Shown here: one piece after another, positions 33,720 to 45,996 of the stretch
Layout: every line of letters starts with the position of its first letter
Numbering within the stretch: the first letter of the stretch is position 1
Source of the DNA: Peronospora farinosa
Taxonomy: Eukaryota > Oomycota > Peronosporomycetes > Peronosporales > Peronosporaceae
Assembly (NCBI GenBank): GCA_947646735.1
Contig: CANTFK010000189.1
Span: 1-64,000, forward strand
Direction of reading: 5' to 3'
DNA: 64,000 nucleotides
Program-made: the position numbers and the translations under genes
Notes under the pieces: generated by a model
Databases searched by the model: none
What the model saw: only the letters and a program-made list of their open reading frames with translations
What the model was told of the DNA's origin: nothing

Positions 33720-34361
33720 ATGTCATGCGTAGCAACTACAATGCAAGCACATCCTCAGACTCAAGAATCCGCCGACGTAACTCCCGTAAAAGAGGTGGCG
33801 CCATTCCTGCGCAGTCTTCGCCGCATGCTAGACACTGAGAGCCCGTATATCGTGCGGTGGACACCCGACGGCAAAGCCTTCGAAATCTACGATATAATCG
33901 CCATTAGTGACTACGTGCTTCCAAAGTACTTCAAGCACTGCAAAAACGCCAGCTTTCAGCGCCAGCTCAACTACTTTAACTTCCGCAAATGGACCAAGTC
34001 ACGCGCGGTAGTGTGCACTTTCTCCAACCAGTTTTTTCAGCGAGACCAGCCGGCTTTAATGTGGCGCATTAGACGCAAGCACTCACTATCGCTAACAAAG
34101 GATTTAACTTTTCGAAGCAACGTCCGAAAGCATGAAGAACAAGCTCCGTTGGCTTTACCCACACCTGGTCTGCAACTCTTCAAGCAATTCGACCCTGTGG
34201 TAACAGTGCAAACCACGGTGGGGCTGGAAAGAATTGATGGTGATACATCATTGGCCTGGATTGATGCTCTGTATTCGGAGCTGGACTTGGGCGGCCAGCT
34301 CGATGACAATGATCGAGTCGGTCCTGACTACTCTCTCTCGACAGCGCTACTCTCACTTTAG
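33720..34361 (+). CDS. Heat shock factor (HSF)-type transcription factor, 213 aa
   Basis: Intact small HSF. The DNA-binding domain covers residues about 27-122: APFLRSLRRMLDTE, IVRWTPDGKAFEIYD, VLPKYFKHCKNASFQRQLNY and FNFRKW, the HSF recognition-helix signature. It ends in IRRKHS. The short acidic C terminus (LDLGGQLDDNDRVG) could be an activation segment. There is no long heptad trimerisation region, which is common in the expanded small HSF-like set of oomycetes. The ATG at 33720 is preferred because the domain begins shortly after it and the context is ACCATG. An in-frame ATG at 33573 would add 49 residues of poor composition. Nuclear, probably stress or developmental regulation. Confidence 0.85.
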   Translation: MSCVATTMQAHPQTQESADVTPVKEVAPFLRSLRRMLDTESPYIVRWTPDGKAFEIYDIIAISDYVLPKYFKHCKNASFQRQLNYFNFRKWTKSRAVVCTFSNQFFQRDQPALMWRIRRKHSLSLTKDLTFRSNVRKHEEQAPLALPTPGLQLFKQFDPVVTVQTTVGLERIDGDTSLAWIDALYSELDLGGQLDDNDRVGPDYSLSTALLSL

Positions 34362-34879
34362 GAAACTTGTCGTCGCTGCCGCTTAATTTAACAGTTACGA
34401 CGATCACTACTACGGGCAAGGGTCACTACTAGCTTGTTTTTGACTACAATTTCCATTAATGCGGGGTAGCGCGAATAGAGGAATAATACAAGTATCTTTT
34501 GACTTGATTTGCCATGATTAGGTAGATTGTCTCCTGCTCAATGACGTTTTGTGTATGTTTGTGTGCGGTCACCAGTAGGTACGTGTAGGAGGTCCTTCAC
34601 GCCGTGGCTGCACAATTTAATGCTATGAATCATGGATAGGCCCTTGTAATTCGAGTGCGCTTGTTTGCCTTTCAATACCTCGTGTGTCACGTCCTTTTTC
34701 GTTATAGCCACATCATACGATATACAAAAGGCTATCATTGATTCGCTACAATTGCAATCTCAATGGAGTACGTCTTTTTGAGCACGCATGCGTCAGAGCA
34801 TGAGGACGGAAGTAATCATTGTGCATATATTTAACAACACTTCCAATTTGGGCTTTCGAGCAACAACGGCCAAGAGACG

Positions 34880-35370
34880 AAGACCTTTACAGAGCCGAGT
34901 CACCGGTCCCCTTTCCCTGGATGGAAAGTCTTCTGATAGTTGGGCCCAGGTAATAGGGGGAAGCCTAACGGGAGGCAGTGCAGCGTGCAAACCGCAAGGG
35001 GAGCAACCAGAACCATGGGATGAGGGGCACGACGTCCGAGAACGTCAACCCCTCATCTAATTCCTGCTATTCTACGTCCACTTCTCGTCACCGACCCGTT
35101 TGGCGAGCGCAAATCCCCGTCTCACGAAGCGAACATGCCAAGATCGTGAGGCAGTCCGATCACTCAGATGCGTCAGCGGTCAATCGGAGATGATCGGAGT
35201 GGTAACCGGCGCTTGCCGCGACATTCGCGCCCTGCATCCACCCTGGAATGAATTACCGATTACACGTGCCCTTTGTGGGGTGTTCCCTGTGAAGCCCACG
35301 TCTCGAGCCAACAGAATGAGCCAGCGAGGAGGAGAACGATGTAGTCTTCATAGATGCATACTGATATCGA
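34880..35370 (+). repeat. Dispersed repeat, copy 2
   Basis: Partner of 31890-32400 in the same orientation; see shared blocks there. Confidence 0.5.
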
Positions 35371-36583
35371 AGATAGTCATAAGCACTTAAATGGACGTTC
35401 AGTTTATCATCACATATATTTGACAACTCTAACGTTAATTGAACGCTTTTCGAGGACCTCACGTACGCATCCTCTCACTCCTTTTGTACACGGCATTTTG
35501 GTTTGCAATGGGAAACTGCAGCATGTAAAATTATAGGGAACCCTGCTCTGCTGGAATCGCAATACTAACAGCCATGTCTGGACTCCTTTGCAAGTTGGAC
35601 CTGGCCAAAAGGTGTGAGACATGTCGTAAACTTGTATTTTCTGTGCTATTTGAAAAGCTATTTGTAAATTTACAGTGTTTTATAGTGTCTTGTCTACCCA
35701 GATAGTAGAAGATGCCGAAAAGCTGGAGTTCGAGCTGAGAGACCCTCTAAAGCGGCTGCGTGTTCGGGATTAAATAACGATTTCGAAGCTTCGCAATCCT
35801 ATAGTAGAGGATAAGATTGCTTAGCCGGAGCTGAGCGAGAACGAGATTTGTGGAAGAGGTAAAAGCTAGTTTTTTTAGTAATCATGATTAGGTGTTATGC
35901 TTGATTATCTCTGCTATCCTTTCTCTTCAATGCATCTTTATCTACGCTAATTACCCCACCGTTCCTGCTCTCACCAGGCACAAAAAATGTGAGAAATTAG
36001 GGGAGATGTGGCGCCCGTCGCAAACAAGTTCACCAGAATTAAAGAGACCAACCTCTTTCGTGATAACTGCTACCTGCTCGATGTATTTCAGTCCACAAGC
36101 CGCTTATAGATTTTTTCGGCGACCTATAATTGGACTTTTCGCAACGCACCCATACCGAAACTACCCTTGACATGTGGTTAAAGTAGGTTTTCTCGTCTAA
36201 AGTACAAGAAATATACTCATTCTATAAAGTTATATTGCTCTGCCTGATTATAATTTATAACTTATAACTTAGCGACCATAGAACAAGCTCGGTAGACACG
36301 AAGTTTGATAACCTACCGGAGATTATAGCTTATTGGAGGATAACTTTCTGGAGGGAGGTCTGTAATAATATTCGATAATATTTTTTTGCTTATAATATTG
36401 TTCTTGCATCTCCTTGAAGTTGGAGATGTCTTCTAGTTGGTCGATATAGGCTATTATATAAACCAATACGCTGAACAATGACCGCTAAACGCCCGTAATG
36501 AGTGGAGGGCAAGTTAACATACATATTGGTAGTTTAATATAGCTAATACAAGTTAAAACCAATTAGTTTTGTGGAGCCGCTAA
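35371..36583. other. Intergenic, degenerate repeats
   Basis: Contains the second copy of the short repeat also seen at 10880-10946 (here 35623-35690). No supported gene. Confidence 0.4.
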
Positions 36584-36662
36584 GGCCACAGACGTTAATA
36601 CTACGGCCACATACATTATTACTACGGCCATTGACAAAACTACTAGGGCCACAGACGATAAT
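36584..36662 (-). repeat. 21-bp tandem array related to 30770-30840
   Basis: Reverse-complement units of the type CCACAGACGTTAATACTACGG, about 3.5 copies. The core CGTCTGTGGCCGTAGTA matches the array at 30770. Confidence 0.7.
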
Positions 36663-36756
36663 CCCAGCCAATCACATATTAATTAATAATGATTACCATG
36701 GGTCGATGTTAGCATCTCGCTGGTGTGATACATGTTTCGCTGGGCTCATCGCAGCA

Positions 36757-37000
36757 ATTACAGCAAAGATAAAAATGAAGCAGCAATACAAGCAATTTAT
36801 CACGCGGAAGATAGTGCAAGAACATATGAATATGAAGCCGCCGCAAATGGGTATGGAATCGTCATCAATTCCTCATACAAGCAGCGAGTTAGACGAATAG
36901 TTTTTATACAAATGCGATTGTGGAGGCGTAGATTAAAACCGTCATGGATATGCCGAAGAACTGGGGTTCAGAAGACGAAAGACAGTGCAGTTATTGACTG
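36757..37000 (+). pseudogene. Possible FAR1/MULE-type zinc-binding fragment
   Basis: One frame reads AIYHAEDSARTYEYEAAANG then YGIVINSSYK, and downstream KTKDSAVIDCPYNSVG. This resembles the FAR1-like DNA-binding region at the N terminus of Mutator-like transposases. A frame change near 36905 hides a likely CDCGG motif. Short and broken; no transposase core adjoins. Alternative: an unrelated decayed gene. Confidence 0.35.
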
Positions 37001-37311
37001 CCCTTATAATAGTGTTGGACGAGAAGCGAAAGGTAAAGCTATGCATCAAATTTTAATAAAGATACCTTAAATAAGTTAAGTTTTCACATTGACAATCTCC
37101 TTCTCCGATACAAACCCCCAACATCTGGTCCTTTACAATTAATCGTAACAGCTCGCAGCAGTGGAAAGTCACCCTGTCGAGGATTATCATCAACAACAAC
37201 CGCCATTCCATCATTCAGATCTTTAAAGTGTTTCCTATATCATGTATATATAGCAGCTAGACGATTATAAGAAAAACAATTATTACGCTAGAACAATATT
37301 AACATATTACC

Positions 37312-38163
37312 TGTAACAGGGCATCTAGTTACACGTAAACATTAATTAATATACTTAATGTTTGATCTAAAAGTATCCATGATTACTTTTGACTTGTCAC
37401 TTGGGTGCGAAACACAAACGTGATCCACCCTCGTGTATGTGATATCCATTTATGGATTCACATGGGAAGGGATAGCGCTAGTTGAAGCTAGGCATCGCGA
37501 CGTATCAAAAGAACGTCATTAGCAAGCTTCAATTTAGATTTAAGTTCATGCGACAGGATACGCTTCTAAAGAGTCGCGTATCCGATCGATATACATATAT
37601 AGCCAATCAGTAGCTAAGTTTATATTTAATTATAATTAATTAAATATAGCTCAGTCTTGAATTTGCTAAACACCGAAGCACCACGCACGAGAAGCTGAAG
37701 AATTTTCTACGTGACGTCGGTGACTTCTTGTTTAAAATTTCGTTGCACTCTTGCTTAAGCGAGAGGCAACTGGTGTTGGAAGTTGATGTTGAAGATTATG
37801 AGTTCGATTAGCGCCAGCCGTCAATCCGGTCAGAGATAGTCAGTGCAAGATGGTAGCAGACAAGTTGGCCAGCAGCCATCTGTCGTTGAGGCGGTTGGAG
37901 CACAGACATTTAGGAGAACGAGTGGCTAGGAGGCAGACAGAAGAGATAACTAGTAAGTATCAATACAGAATCTTATTGTTAACCTACCGCTTCCTTCTCG
38001 CAACACGCATCTTGCCTATAACTGGTGGTACGACTGCTGAAGCAGTCGGCCAACCGCATAATCACCCTCGCACGCGAAGGTAAGACGGTCTATCCGCTTC
38101 CTCTCTTGTGCATAAGGTGTGTGCTAGTAGCACGAGGCAACTTCGTAGAAGTGCCCGTCTACA
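37312..38163 (+). repeat. 5' LTR of gypsy element B, with a nested insertion
   Basis: Starts TGTAACAGGGCATCTAG, ends GCCCGTCTACA. It is 852 bp against 597 bp for the 3' LTR; the difference is mainly the insert at 37774-38020. The remainder is close to the 3' LTR. Confidence 0.85.
37774..38020 (+). mobile_element. Copia-like solo LTR or MITE inserted in the B 5' LTR
   Basis: A 247-bp segment beginning TGTTGGAAG (typical Copia LTR start), absent from the 3' LTR. AACTGGTG occurs at both edges (37768-37775, 38020-38027), and ACTGG is the minimal 5-bp duplication. It lacks a clean CA end and inverted repeats, so its class is uncertain. Confidence 0.5.
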
Positions 38164-39251
38164 CTTGGTAGCACTAGTAGTCCTTCCCACGACCCGTCTC
38201 TCTGAGCGTGCGTGTGGTTGACATGGTCCTTACTATGACTTCCCTCACCTCCCCCAACATCATAGGGAGTTGGCAGAGCATATGGATCAGGGACTTGGTG
38301 AACAAGCCCTGGTCAGCTTGAGCAACATGTTGCTCAGTTGGAGCAATTTGAGAAGTTTTTGCTCGGACAGCGTAGAAATGCGTCCGAGGTAAACAGCCAA
38401 GCCACCGCTGAGTCCATCAATAAGACTCAGAATGAGCTTAGGCTTGAGCAGGCACGTAATGAGGTGCTCAACAGAACTGTTAAGACGCTCTCGGCCCGGC
38501 CTACTCAGCCGAGGCCCATTCGGATGGAACCTCCGAAGTTCGATGGAACTACCCCTCACACGATTGTTCACTGGCTATTAGCAGTTGAGCGCAGCTCATC
38601 GAAGACGACACCAGAATAGTGTCGTATGCCATGTCCAACTTGCGTGGCAAAGCGTCAGAGTGGGCATACTCTTCGCTGATGACAAAAGCTGATGAATTTC
38701 CATCATGGGCGATTTTTCAAAAAAAAGATTCGCGCCATGTATCAGCCGCCTGTTGCTTATGGCGCGCTTCTTTGGAGCACGACAGGCGAAACGCTCTCTG
38801 CAAGAATTTGTGCAGGAGATGCGTTCGCTGTCGGCGTCTATTGATGGGAAACCGATACCAGAACGTATCAAGGTGGCCACGTTCATGAATGGACTTAGGC
38901 ACGGCCCATCGCGTCAGGCCCTTTTTAGAAAGGTGCCAGCGACGATGGAAGAGGCAATTGACATTGCCTTAGTTGAGGAGCAATCCTACAACAGCGCCTC
39001 GGCGACAGTCTATTACAGGCCGTCGTCCGAGAAGTCTGATGCCGCTCCTATGGAGTTAGGCAATGCAGATGTGATCTGCTACAAGTGCGGCAAGACAGGC
39101 CATATGATGGATCGCTGCTATACCAAACTTTCTGCTGGTGCTAAGACAGCCAGAGAAAAGTCTCCAACCCAAAGGGTGGTGCGAAAAACCAGCGTGCACG
39201 ACGCACGGGTTCAGCACCTGCCCAAGATGGGTCGGGAAATGCGGAGCGCAG
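38164..39251 (+). pseudogene. Gag of element B, several frameshifts
   Basis: Fragments in order: HVAQLEQF-like N terminus; MEPPKFDGTTPHTIVHWLLA; MSYAMSNLRGKASEWAYSSL; RSLQEFVQEMRSLSASIDGK; FMNGLRHGPSRQALFRKVP; zinc knuckle CYKCGKTGHMMDRC (complete CCHC). Breaks occur near 38600, 38740 and 39165. One base is missing between the slippery site and the hairpin, so in this copy part of gag reads straight into protease. Confidence 0.8.
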
Positions 39252-39272
39252 TAGGGGCGGGATGCCCTACTG
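39234..39272 (+). promoter_or_regulatory. Candidate -1 frameshift signal at gag end (element B)
   Basis: GGGAAAT (39234-39240) followed after about 8 nt by the stem CAGTAGGG / CCCTACTG (39249-39256, 39265-39272), with TAG 39252-39254 in the 5' arm. The phase in this copy is disturbed by gag indels. Confidence 0.55.
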
Positions 39273-42200
39273 TCGCGGACTCTGAAGCTACCCCTAAGTT
39301 CAGAGTGATCGAACAAATGGGTAGCATAGTCCCTGAGGTTCCGAAAGGTCGGACCTCAATACTTTTGGTCTATAGCGCTCAAGTACGAGGTTATGACCAA
39401 GTGATGACTCTTCTCGTGGATTCGGGTGCATCACAAAACTTTGTGAAAGTCGCGGCTCTGAAAAAGAAGTCCGGCAAGTTTTGAGTCGCTTTGCCAGGAT
39501 GGCAAGCGAGAAGAGGCGATCGTTCGTTTATCAAACGGCGCACTCGTTAAATCGGAGGTAGTTCAAGTTGAACTCGCTTTCAGTTTCAGTGACTTCTCTT
39601 GTAAAGAGAAGTTCACAGTGCTAGGTATGGAGAGTCCGTATGACCTCATCCTAGGCATGCCTTGGTTGGCTAAACACCAACCATGGATTGACTGGCGTAC
39701 ACGAACAGTCGCTAGCTCTACGCAAGACACCGGAAAGGATGTGCTCTTGCGAGAGGTTTATGTGGCTGATGCTGTGTCCAACACAGTCGAGGGTGCGATG
39801 ACGGTATGTCAATCGACACCAGGAACTACCCAAATCGAAAGGAGTGGTGTAGTTGGAAGTGTCTTGACAGCAAGTCAGATGAAACATATTCCTATTCAGC
39901 TGGAAGAGACTAATGTAGTGAATGGGGCGATGACAGGTAGTCATGCGTCCAATAGTCCTGCACAGAGCCGAGAGCCTGTGGCAGTTGATAGTGGGCTGAC
40001 AGGAAGTCAAGCGCCACAAGAACCGGCACAGAGCCAAGAGCCTGGTGCAGTTGGAAGGAGTGCGTTAGCTGAGATAGCAACGACACCTTCTTCCAGGTCA
40101 AAGGTCGTGGTGACTCGAAGAACGAGCACCAGACGTATTAATACAATCAAGGGCACGTCGAAACGAGTGACCCTTGGATCAGTCTCGGTCCAAGAGGACA
40201 GACCTACGAACGAGTTGTTCGAGGTCGTCGAAGACAAAATGCCGGAGGCATCCTCAGTTGAGGTGCTCCAACTTGTCTTGGCATCTGCCGAGGAGATAGT
40301 AAATCTCTCGGAGATGACGTGGGATCTGTTCCTGTCCGAATTAAAGGAAGGAAAGATCCACGAGATAGTCGCAACAGTTCCGGAAGAGAACGTGGTGGAC
40401 TGTTGCTCTTCATCCACAATGAATGAGAGCGTCTTAAACACCGACAAGGAGAAACGTTTCGCTGCTCAAGGCTAGGAAGACTGAAGGACAGCCCGTTCTA
40501 TGATGTTCTGTAGAAACACCGTGACGTGTTTCCAGCAGAAGTGCCGAGCCGCCTACCGAGGCATCAGGCACGAGATTGACCTGGAGCCTGGCACCAAGTA
40601 TTGTGTGGCCAGGCAATGGCCGTTGCCAAAGGAACAAGTCAATTATATCGATGAGTTCTTCGACAAGCGAGTCAAGGCGGGACATGTACGTGAGAGTAAG
40701 TCGCCTCACTACAGCCCGACCTTCTGTGTGCGTAAAGCAACGGGTGGATGGCGCGTGGTTCATGCTTATAACAAGCTGAACACGGCCACCATTCCAGCTC
40801 AAAGGCCGATCCCGCGGAAAGATGTTTTGTTGAATTCCATGGGAAAGTCAACTTTCTTTTCCGCGTTGGATCTGAAGGATGGCTACTATCAAGTTCTCAT
40901 GAGAGATATTGATGTAGCCAAAACGGCACTAAGCACCCCAAGCGGTATGCTGTGGGAGTGGCTTGTGATGCCACAAGGGTTGAAAAATGCTCCAGCAACA
41001 TTCAACCGAGTAGTGGCTCACGTGATGCGTCAGCACCGTGCCTACGCGCCCCATTACTTTGATGATGTATTCGTGCATAGTAGGGCGGAGGACGGTCTGA
41101 GCGCGATAGAGTCGCACAAGCGTCATTTAGACGCTGTTTTGCAGACTCTGGGTGACGCCCAATTATACGTGAACTTGCAAAAGTGCGTAATAAGGGTCCC
41201 CGAGATACCTGTACTGGGCTGCATTGTTGGTGCACACGGCAAACGAGCAGACGCAGAAAAGGTAAAGGCTGTAAAGGAATGGCCAGTCCCACGTAATGTG
41301 AAGGATCTGCGCCAATTCCTTGGACTCGCTAAAGATTTGCATAAGTACAGCAAGAATTATGCGGAGCAGACCAAGCCATTGTCTGACCTTTAGAAAAAAG
41401 GATACAGAATGTACTTGGTCAAAGGAACAAGAAGATGCGTTCACTTCAGTAAAGCAATCTCTTGTCGAAGCACCGGTCTTGGCATTTCCAGACGCGGATA
41501 AGCCCTTTAGCGTCGTCTGCGATGCAAGCAATTTCGCAATCGGCAGCGCGCTCATGCAAAAGGATGACAACGGCGTTTAACGTGTCATTTCGTATCAGTC
41601 TAGGCTTTTATAAGCGGCAGAGCTGAATGACCCTGTGCATGATAAGGAGCTACTTCAATTGAGTATGCTCTTGTAAAGTTTTGCGTTCACCTCTTGGGCA
41701 CCGAACCTTTTGTGGTTTATAAAGATCACGCATCACAGCGGACCTCTATAAATTCACCGCACCTCTCGCCGAGAATGGCAAGATGGCTGACATTCTTCTC
41801 TGAATTTAATTTCAAAGTTGAATATAAGCCGGGTAAGTCGAATGTCTTGGCTGACGCATTATCGCGCAGACCAGACTTCGAGGCAAGACACCAGGATAGT
41901 GTGTCTCGTGCGAAAGCACAAGTTGAGTCGTCAACATTGGCAGCCATGAAGGCCTATCATCTGACGAGCTCAATGGCCTCCGATATCAAGGAGTGTTACA
42001 GTCAGGACGACATTGTCGTCTGCTGTTGGATCATTTTGGTGGACGAAAGGTTACCCTTCCGTCGCACCTCAAAGCGAAACTAAATCGCTTTAGTTACAGT
42101 GATGGCCTGTTATGGCATCAACTGTCACCCTGTGATCCCTTGAGAATCTATGTCCCTCATGACACAGATCTCGAGCTGATGATACTTCACGAGTGCCATG

Positions 42201-44044
42201 ATGCGCCATCTAGTGGACATCTGAGCCGTTAAAAGACATTCTTACGAGTCAGAGGATTTTTGGTGGCCCCACCTATATCGGTGGGTGGCCAACTATATTC
42301 GCTCTTGCGAAGAGTGTCAGCTCATAAAGCCTGCACCTTCGAACAGTGCTCCACTGAAGCCACTGCCGATTCCAAATGAATGTTGGAAGTCGGTCACTTT
42401 GGACTTCATGTTTGACTTACCGCCTGACCATAAGGCAGGACGGGGCTCTTTGTCTTTGTGGACAGACTGAGCAAGATGGTGCATTTGGCACCATGTAGCA
42501 CCAAGATCTCAGGAAAAGATGGTTCCCTCTAATTTCTGGATCACGTGTATCGACTACACGGGATGCCCGAGTCCATAGCATCGGACCGGATCCGCGTTTT
42601 ACGTCGGGTTTTTGGCGACATGTGTTTGAGCTGCTGGGAAGCAAGCTCCACATGTCAACCGCTGATCATCCCCAGACCGATGGCCAAACAGAATGGGCCA
42701 ATCTAGTTGTGGCGGATGTGTTGCGTACAGTAGCGACTCCCAAAGAATGGAGCAAGCAATTGCCATTCGTGGAGTTCGGATGTTCACGCCAGTACGGGTA
42801 AAACACCGTTTTACATTAGCGGACTGCGTCATCCTCGGACGCCAGTCTCGTATGTACGCAGCCCGAGTCTTAGTGGGGGAGGGCCCCTCACTTCGCTCGG
42901 TGCGAATGCCAAAGAGGGCCAAGGTTGCCCTAGTGACACTGCTAATTTAGCAGTGGTCACGACACCTATAGGTGTCACAGATGAGGCACGGCAAGAAATG
43001 CCAGTGCTCCTTGATGATGACACTATAGTGTTGTCAACAGCGTCGACCCATGAACGACCTCTTGGAGGCGTCATCGGCGAGCTGGATGCTAAAAGCGTGA
43101 GCGAAGCTCAACGCTTTGTGGATGAGCGTTTAGCCATCACGCGGAAAGTCCGTGACGCGATGGCAAGCGCACAGGACAAGCAAAACCAATAGCAGACCAG
43201 CATGGTCGCAAAATAATGAACACTTAAGTGTTGGGACGAAGTGCTATTTTGTACTGCTACCCTACCTAAACATGCAATTTCTGTACTACCTGGTGGTACT
43301 ACTAAGCTATTGCCCCGTTTCATTGGGCCATTTGTGGTGGTCGAGGAGGTTGGAAACCTAAACTATCGGCTCAATCTCCCACTGTAAATGAAGACACACC
43401 CCGTATTTTACGTGGGTGGTCTGGAACTGTATGTGGTCCCACAAAAATATCACATATCCACATCGGTTTAACGAGACCGATGGTATATCGACTGTGAGTC
43501 GAGCATCGTTGCCGATCAGGCGACGGGGAAAGTTAATGAATTCCCGTATACGAGGGAGACGACAGAGAACTCGGTGATCGAAAATGAATCCGAGTTTGAC
43601 GCGGGTCTCTTATCACCAGTCGCTTCAAGCGTCTAAATTGAAGATATAGGCGGTCATGCCCCTGATGGTCTTTCGTCCTCACATCGCGCCAATCCAAAGT
43701 CAGTCGCAAGACTTGACTCTCGACATCTGCCGCCTGAAAATTTAGCGCAGCGGACTCAGCCTGTGACTGAACAGACGCAGGGTAGGCAGCCGCGAGTAGG
43801 TGGGCGTAATCTCCACTCATATCGGGCGCCACCTGTGTTCTTGGATGTAGGTGGGAGCACACACTTCCTTGTTGGAAGGTTGTTGGCCCACCGATCTGTG
43901 AAGCGAAAACTCCAAATCTTTGTCCAGTGGAAAGGATACCCGAAGATCTTCGACTCTTGGGAATTGGTTGACGAGATACACGTCGGCGTGCCTGGGCTGT
44001 TTAATTCTTATGAGCAGAAGCACCAGTTGCACTCGCTCAGCTAG
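39257..44044 (+). pseudogene. Element B pol: protease, RT, RNase H, integrase, chromodomain, decayed
   Basis: Protease VMTLLVDSGASQNFV, frame change near 39480, then [19 protein letters not shown]. Linker with 66-bp (22-aa) repeats at about 39840-40060. RT from about 40550 to 41393 is the best-preserved part: FFSALDLKDGYYQVLM, PQGLKNAPATFNRVVA and catalytic YFDDVFVHSRAE. RNase H: VVCDASNFAIGSALMQ, LADALSRRPDFE. Integrase is fragmentary: ECHDAPSSGHLSR, SCEECQLIKP, HMSTADHPQTDGQTEW, with the E of the DDE triad mutated or lost. Chromodomain at 43840-43990: HFLVGRLL..IFVQWKGYPKIFDSWE. Dead as an autonomous element. Confidence 0.85.
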
Positions 44045-44099
44045 ATTTTAATGGGATAGCATGGGCGGTACGACGAGAAGAAGTTGGGGAATGTTATCA

Positions 44100-44681
44100 C
44101 CCAATATCTCCCTCGCACGTGTCATAACGAATCTGATTTGCTGCGACCGCTGTGTCACTGCATCTGCATGCGATTGGCACTGCGTAGGAACTCTGACTCG
44201 TATTCGTCGGTTGTTTCATTCGAACGAAATACGACGGGGATAGTAAACGCACGACCTAGTGCTTTGCCCTGTCTTTTTCATGATGGAAAGACGCTGAAAC
44301 GTTTATTGGCGTCAATGTGGCACGATTTTAAAGCGTCGCACTATTACCACTCGAGCATGAACACTCGAATGGTGGTAGCATAGCTGGAAATTTAACACTC
44401 ACGTAGCCGCCCTCGCGACGGCGGGCTAGTGAGGCCGAAGGTGTACTTGGTGGAGCTTTAATCTCACACTCACCTGATTCTGACTTTCCGTTATGGATTG
44501 TCAAGACATCAGCATGAGGAGTCACATCTGATTAAGTCGCGACTACTCCTTTCAAAGTAGCGCGCTCAGTCTTAGTCGCTGCGCTCGTAGGCGCAGGCGA
44601 CGAGGCCTTACCTTCGCTTTCAGGAAGCATAAACGCTCCCTCAAGGACGGGTGCCTCAAACGATGGGAACATATGTCCCAT
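44100..44681 (-). pseudogene. Decayed antisense ORF of element B
   Basis: From an ATG at 44681 (54 bp from the 3' LTR) the minus strand reads MGHMFPSFEAPVLEGAFMLP and on to a TAA at 44532. Further open pieces follow in other frames (KSESGECEIKAPPSTPSASL; TIPVVFRSNETTDEYESEFL). The last resembles PILLFAGETEDEEDTAFSRW in the element A antisense ORF. Position and partial similarity suggest the same gene type, now broken. Confidence 0.4.
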
Positions 44682-44734
44682 CTCTCTAGGCGATGTATTA
44701 CAAAATGTAAAGATCGTTCTAAAAGGGGGGATGG

Positions 44735-45331
44735 TGTAACAGGGTATCTGCTTACACGTAAACATTTAGTAATATACCTAATGTAAGGTTTGAAAGTTTC
44801 CATGATTACTTTTGACCTGTCACTTGGCGATACACAAATGTGATCCACCCTCGTGAATGTGATATCCGTTGATGGATTCACATGGGAAGGGATGACGCTA
44901 GTTGAAGCTAGGCATCGCGACGTATCAAAAGAACGTCATTAGCAAGCTTCAATTTAGATTTAAGTTCATGCGACAGGATACGCTTCTAAAGAGTCGCGTA
45001 TCCGATCGATATACATATATAGCCAATCAGTAGCTAAGTTTATATTTAATTATAATTAATTAAATATAGCTCAGTCTTGAATTTGCTAAACACCGAAGCA
45101 CCACGCACGAGAAGCTGAAGAATTTTCTACGTGACGTCGGTGACTTCTTGTTTAGAAGTTCGTTGCACTCTTGCTTAAGCGAGAGGCAATTGGTGGTACG
45201 ACTGCTTAAGCAGTCGACCAACCACATAACCACCCTCACACGCGAAGGTAAGACGGTCTAACATCTTCCTCGCTTGTACTGAAGGTGTGTGCTAGTAGCA
45301 CGAGGCAAATTCGTAGAAGTGCCCGTCTACA
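44735..45331 (+). repeat. 3' LTR of element B, 597 bp
   Basis: TGTAACAGGGTATCTG to GCCCGTCTACA; preceded by the purine run AAAAGGGGGGATGG. Bases outside the LTR pair do not form an obvious duplication. Confidence 0.9.
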
Positions 45332-45850
45332 CATCGGATATCTCAAGTTTCAATATTCAAGTGCTATACCGGAGGACAGTGTCACCTGTATGACCGGCTG
45401 TCTGACAGCATGATATGTGGGACCACGAGGACAGGATCGTGCAGATGGGGCAGGTAGAGACAGGGCAACAGCATGATAAATGGGACGACCAAGCTGCAAC
45501 TTGACAGTGGGGACAGGGCGATAAGGCTGTAATTTGGTATGAGATGGGCAGGTAAGATCAGTACCATCTGCCAAGTGCATGATCAAGTTGCAGGAGTGAA
45601 TGTTGTAGTATTAACAAACGAAAGTAGTTTATGCTAAATATATTTACTTTTACTTGTACCTACTTCTGCGGAGGTGCATCGTTCCATTTGCTACATCATT
45701 TGCATTAACGTATGCACATTTCCATCGTTGTTATTTTTAATTAGTAATATTTATGAGGCATAGCAATAAATTTCGTCGGACATCCATCTATAGAAATGGG
45801 TATCATGACTGAATTTGTATAGTAAAATCTTTATAATAACTCCGTCCATC
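45332..45850. other. Unassigned, imperfect internal repeats
   Basis: Short similar blocks (CAGCATGATATGTGGGACCA versus CAGCATGATAAATGGGACGA) and a minus-strand open stretch (45350-45586, LADGTDLTCPSHTKLQPYRP) that I cannot place; possibly a retroelement scrap. Confidence 0.35.
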
Positions 45851-45996
45851 ATGCTATATAATTTAATAAAAAATGCCCGTAACGACGGGTACACGTTAAA
45901 TTTCATACTTATCACTATAACCTTAGCCGAAGATATTCTAAAGTAATAATGATGCCAATATACTACAGCAAACCGTCGGAACGCCGGGTGACCACC

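Noticed and set aside
37307..45336. Target site duplication for element B
   Set aside because: The five bases outside the LTRs (TTACC and CATCG) do not match.
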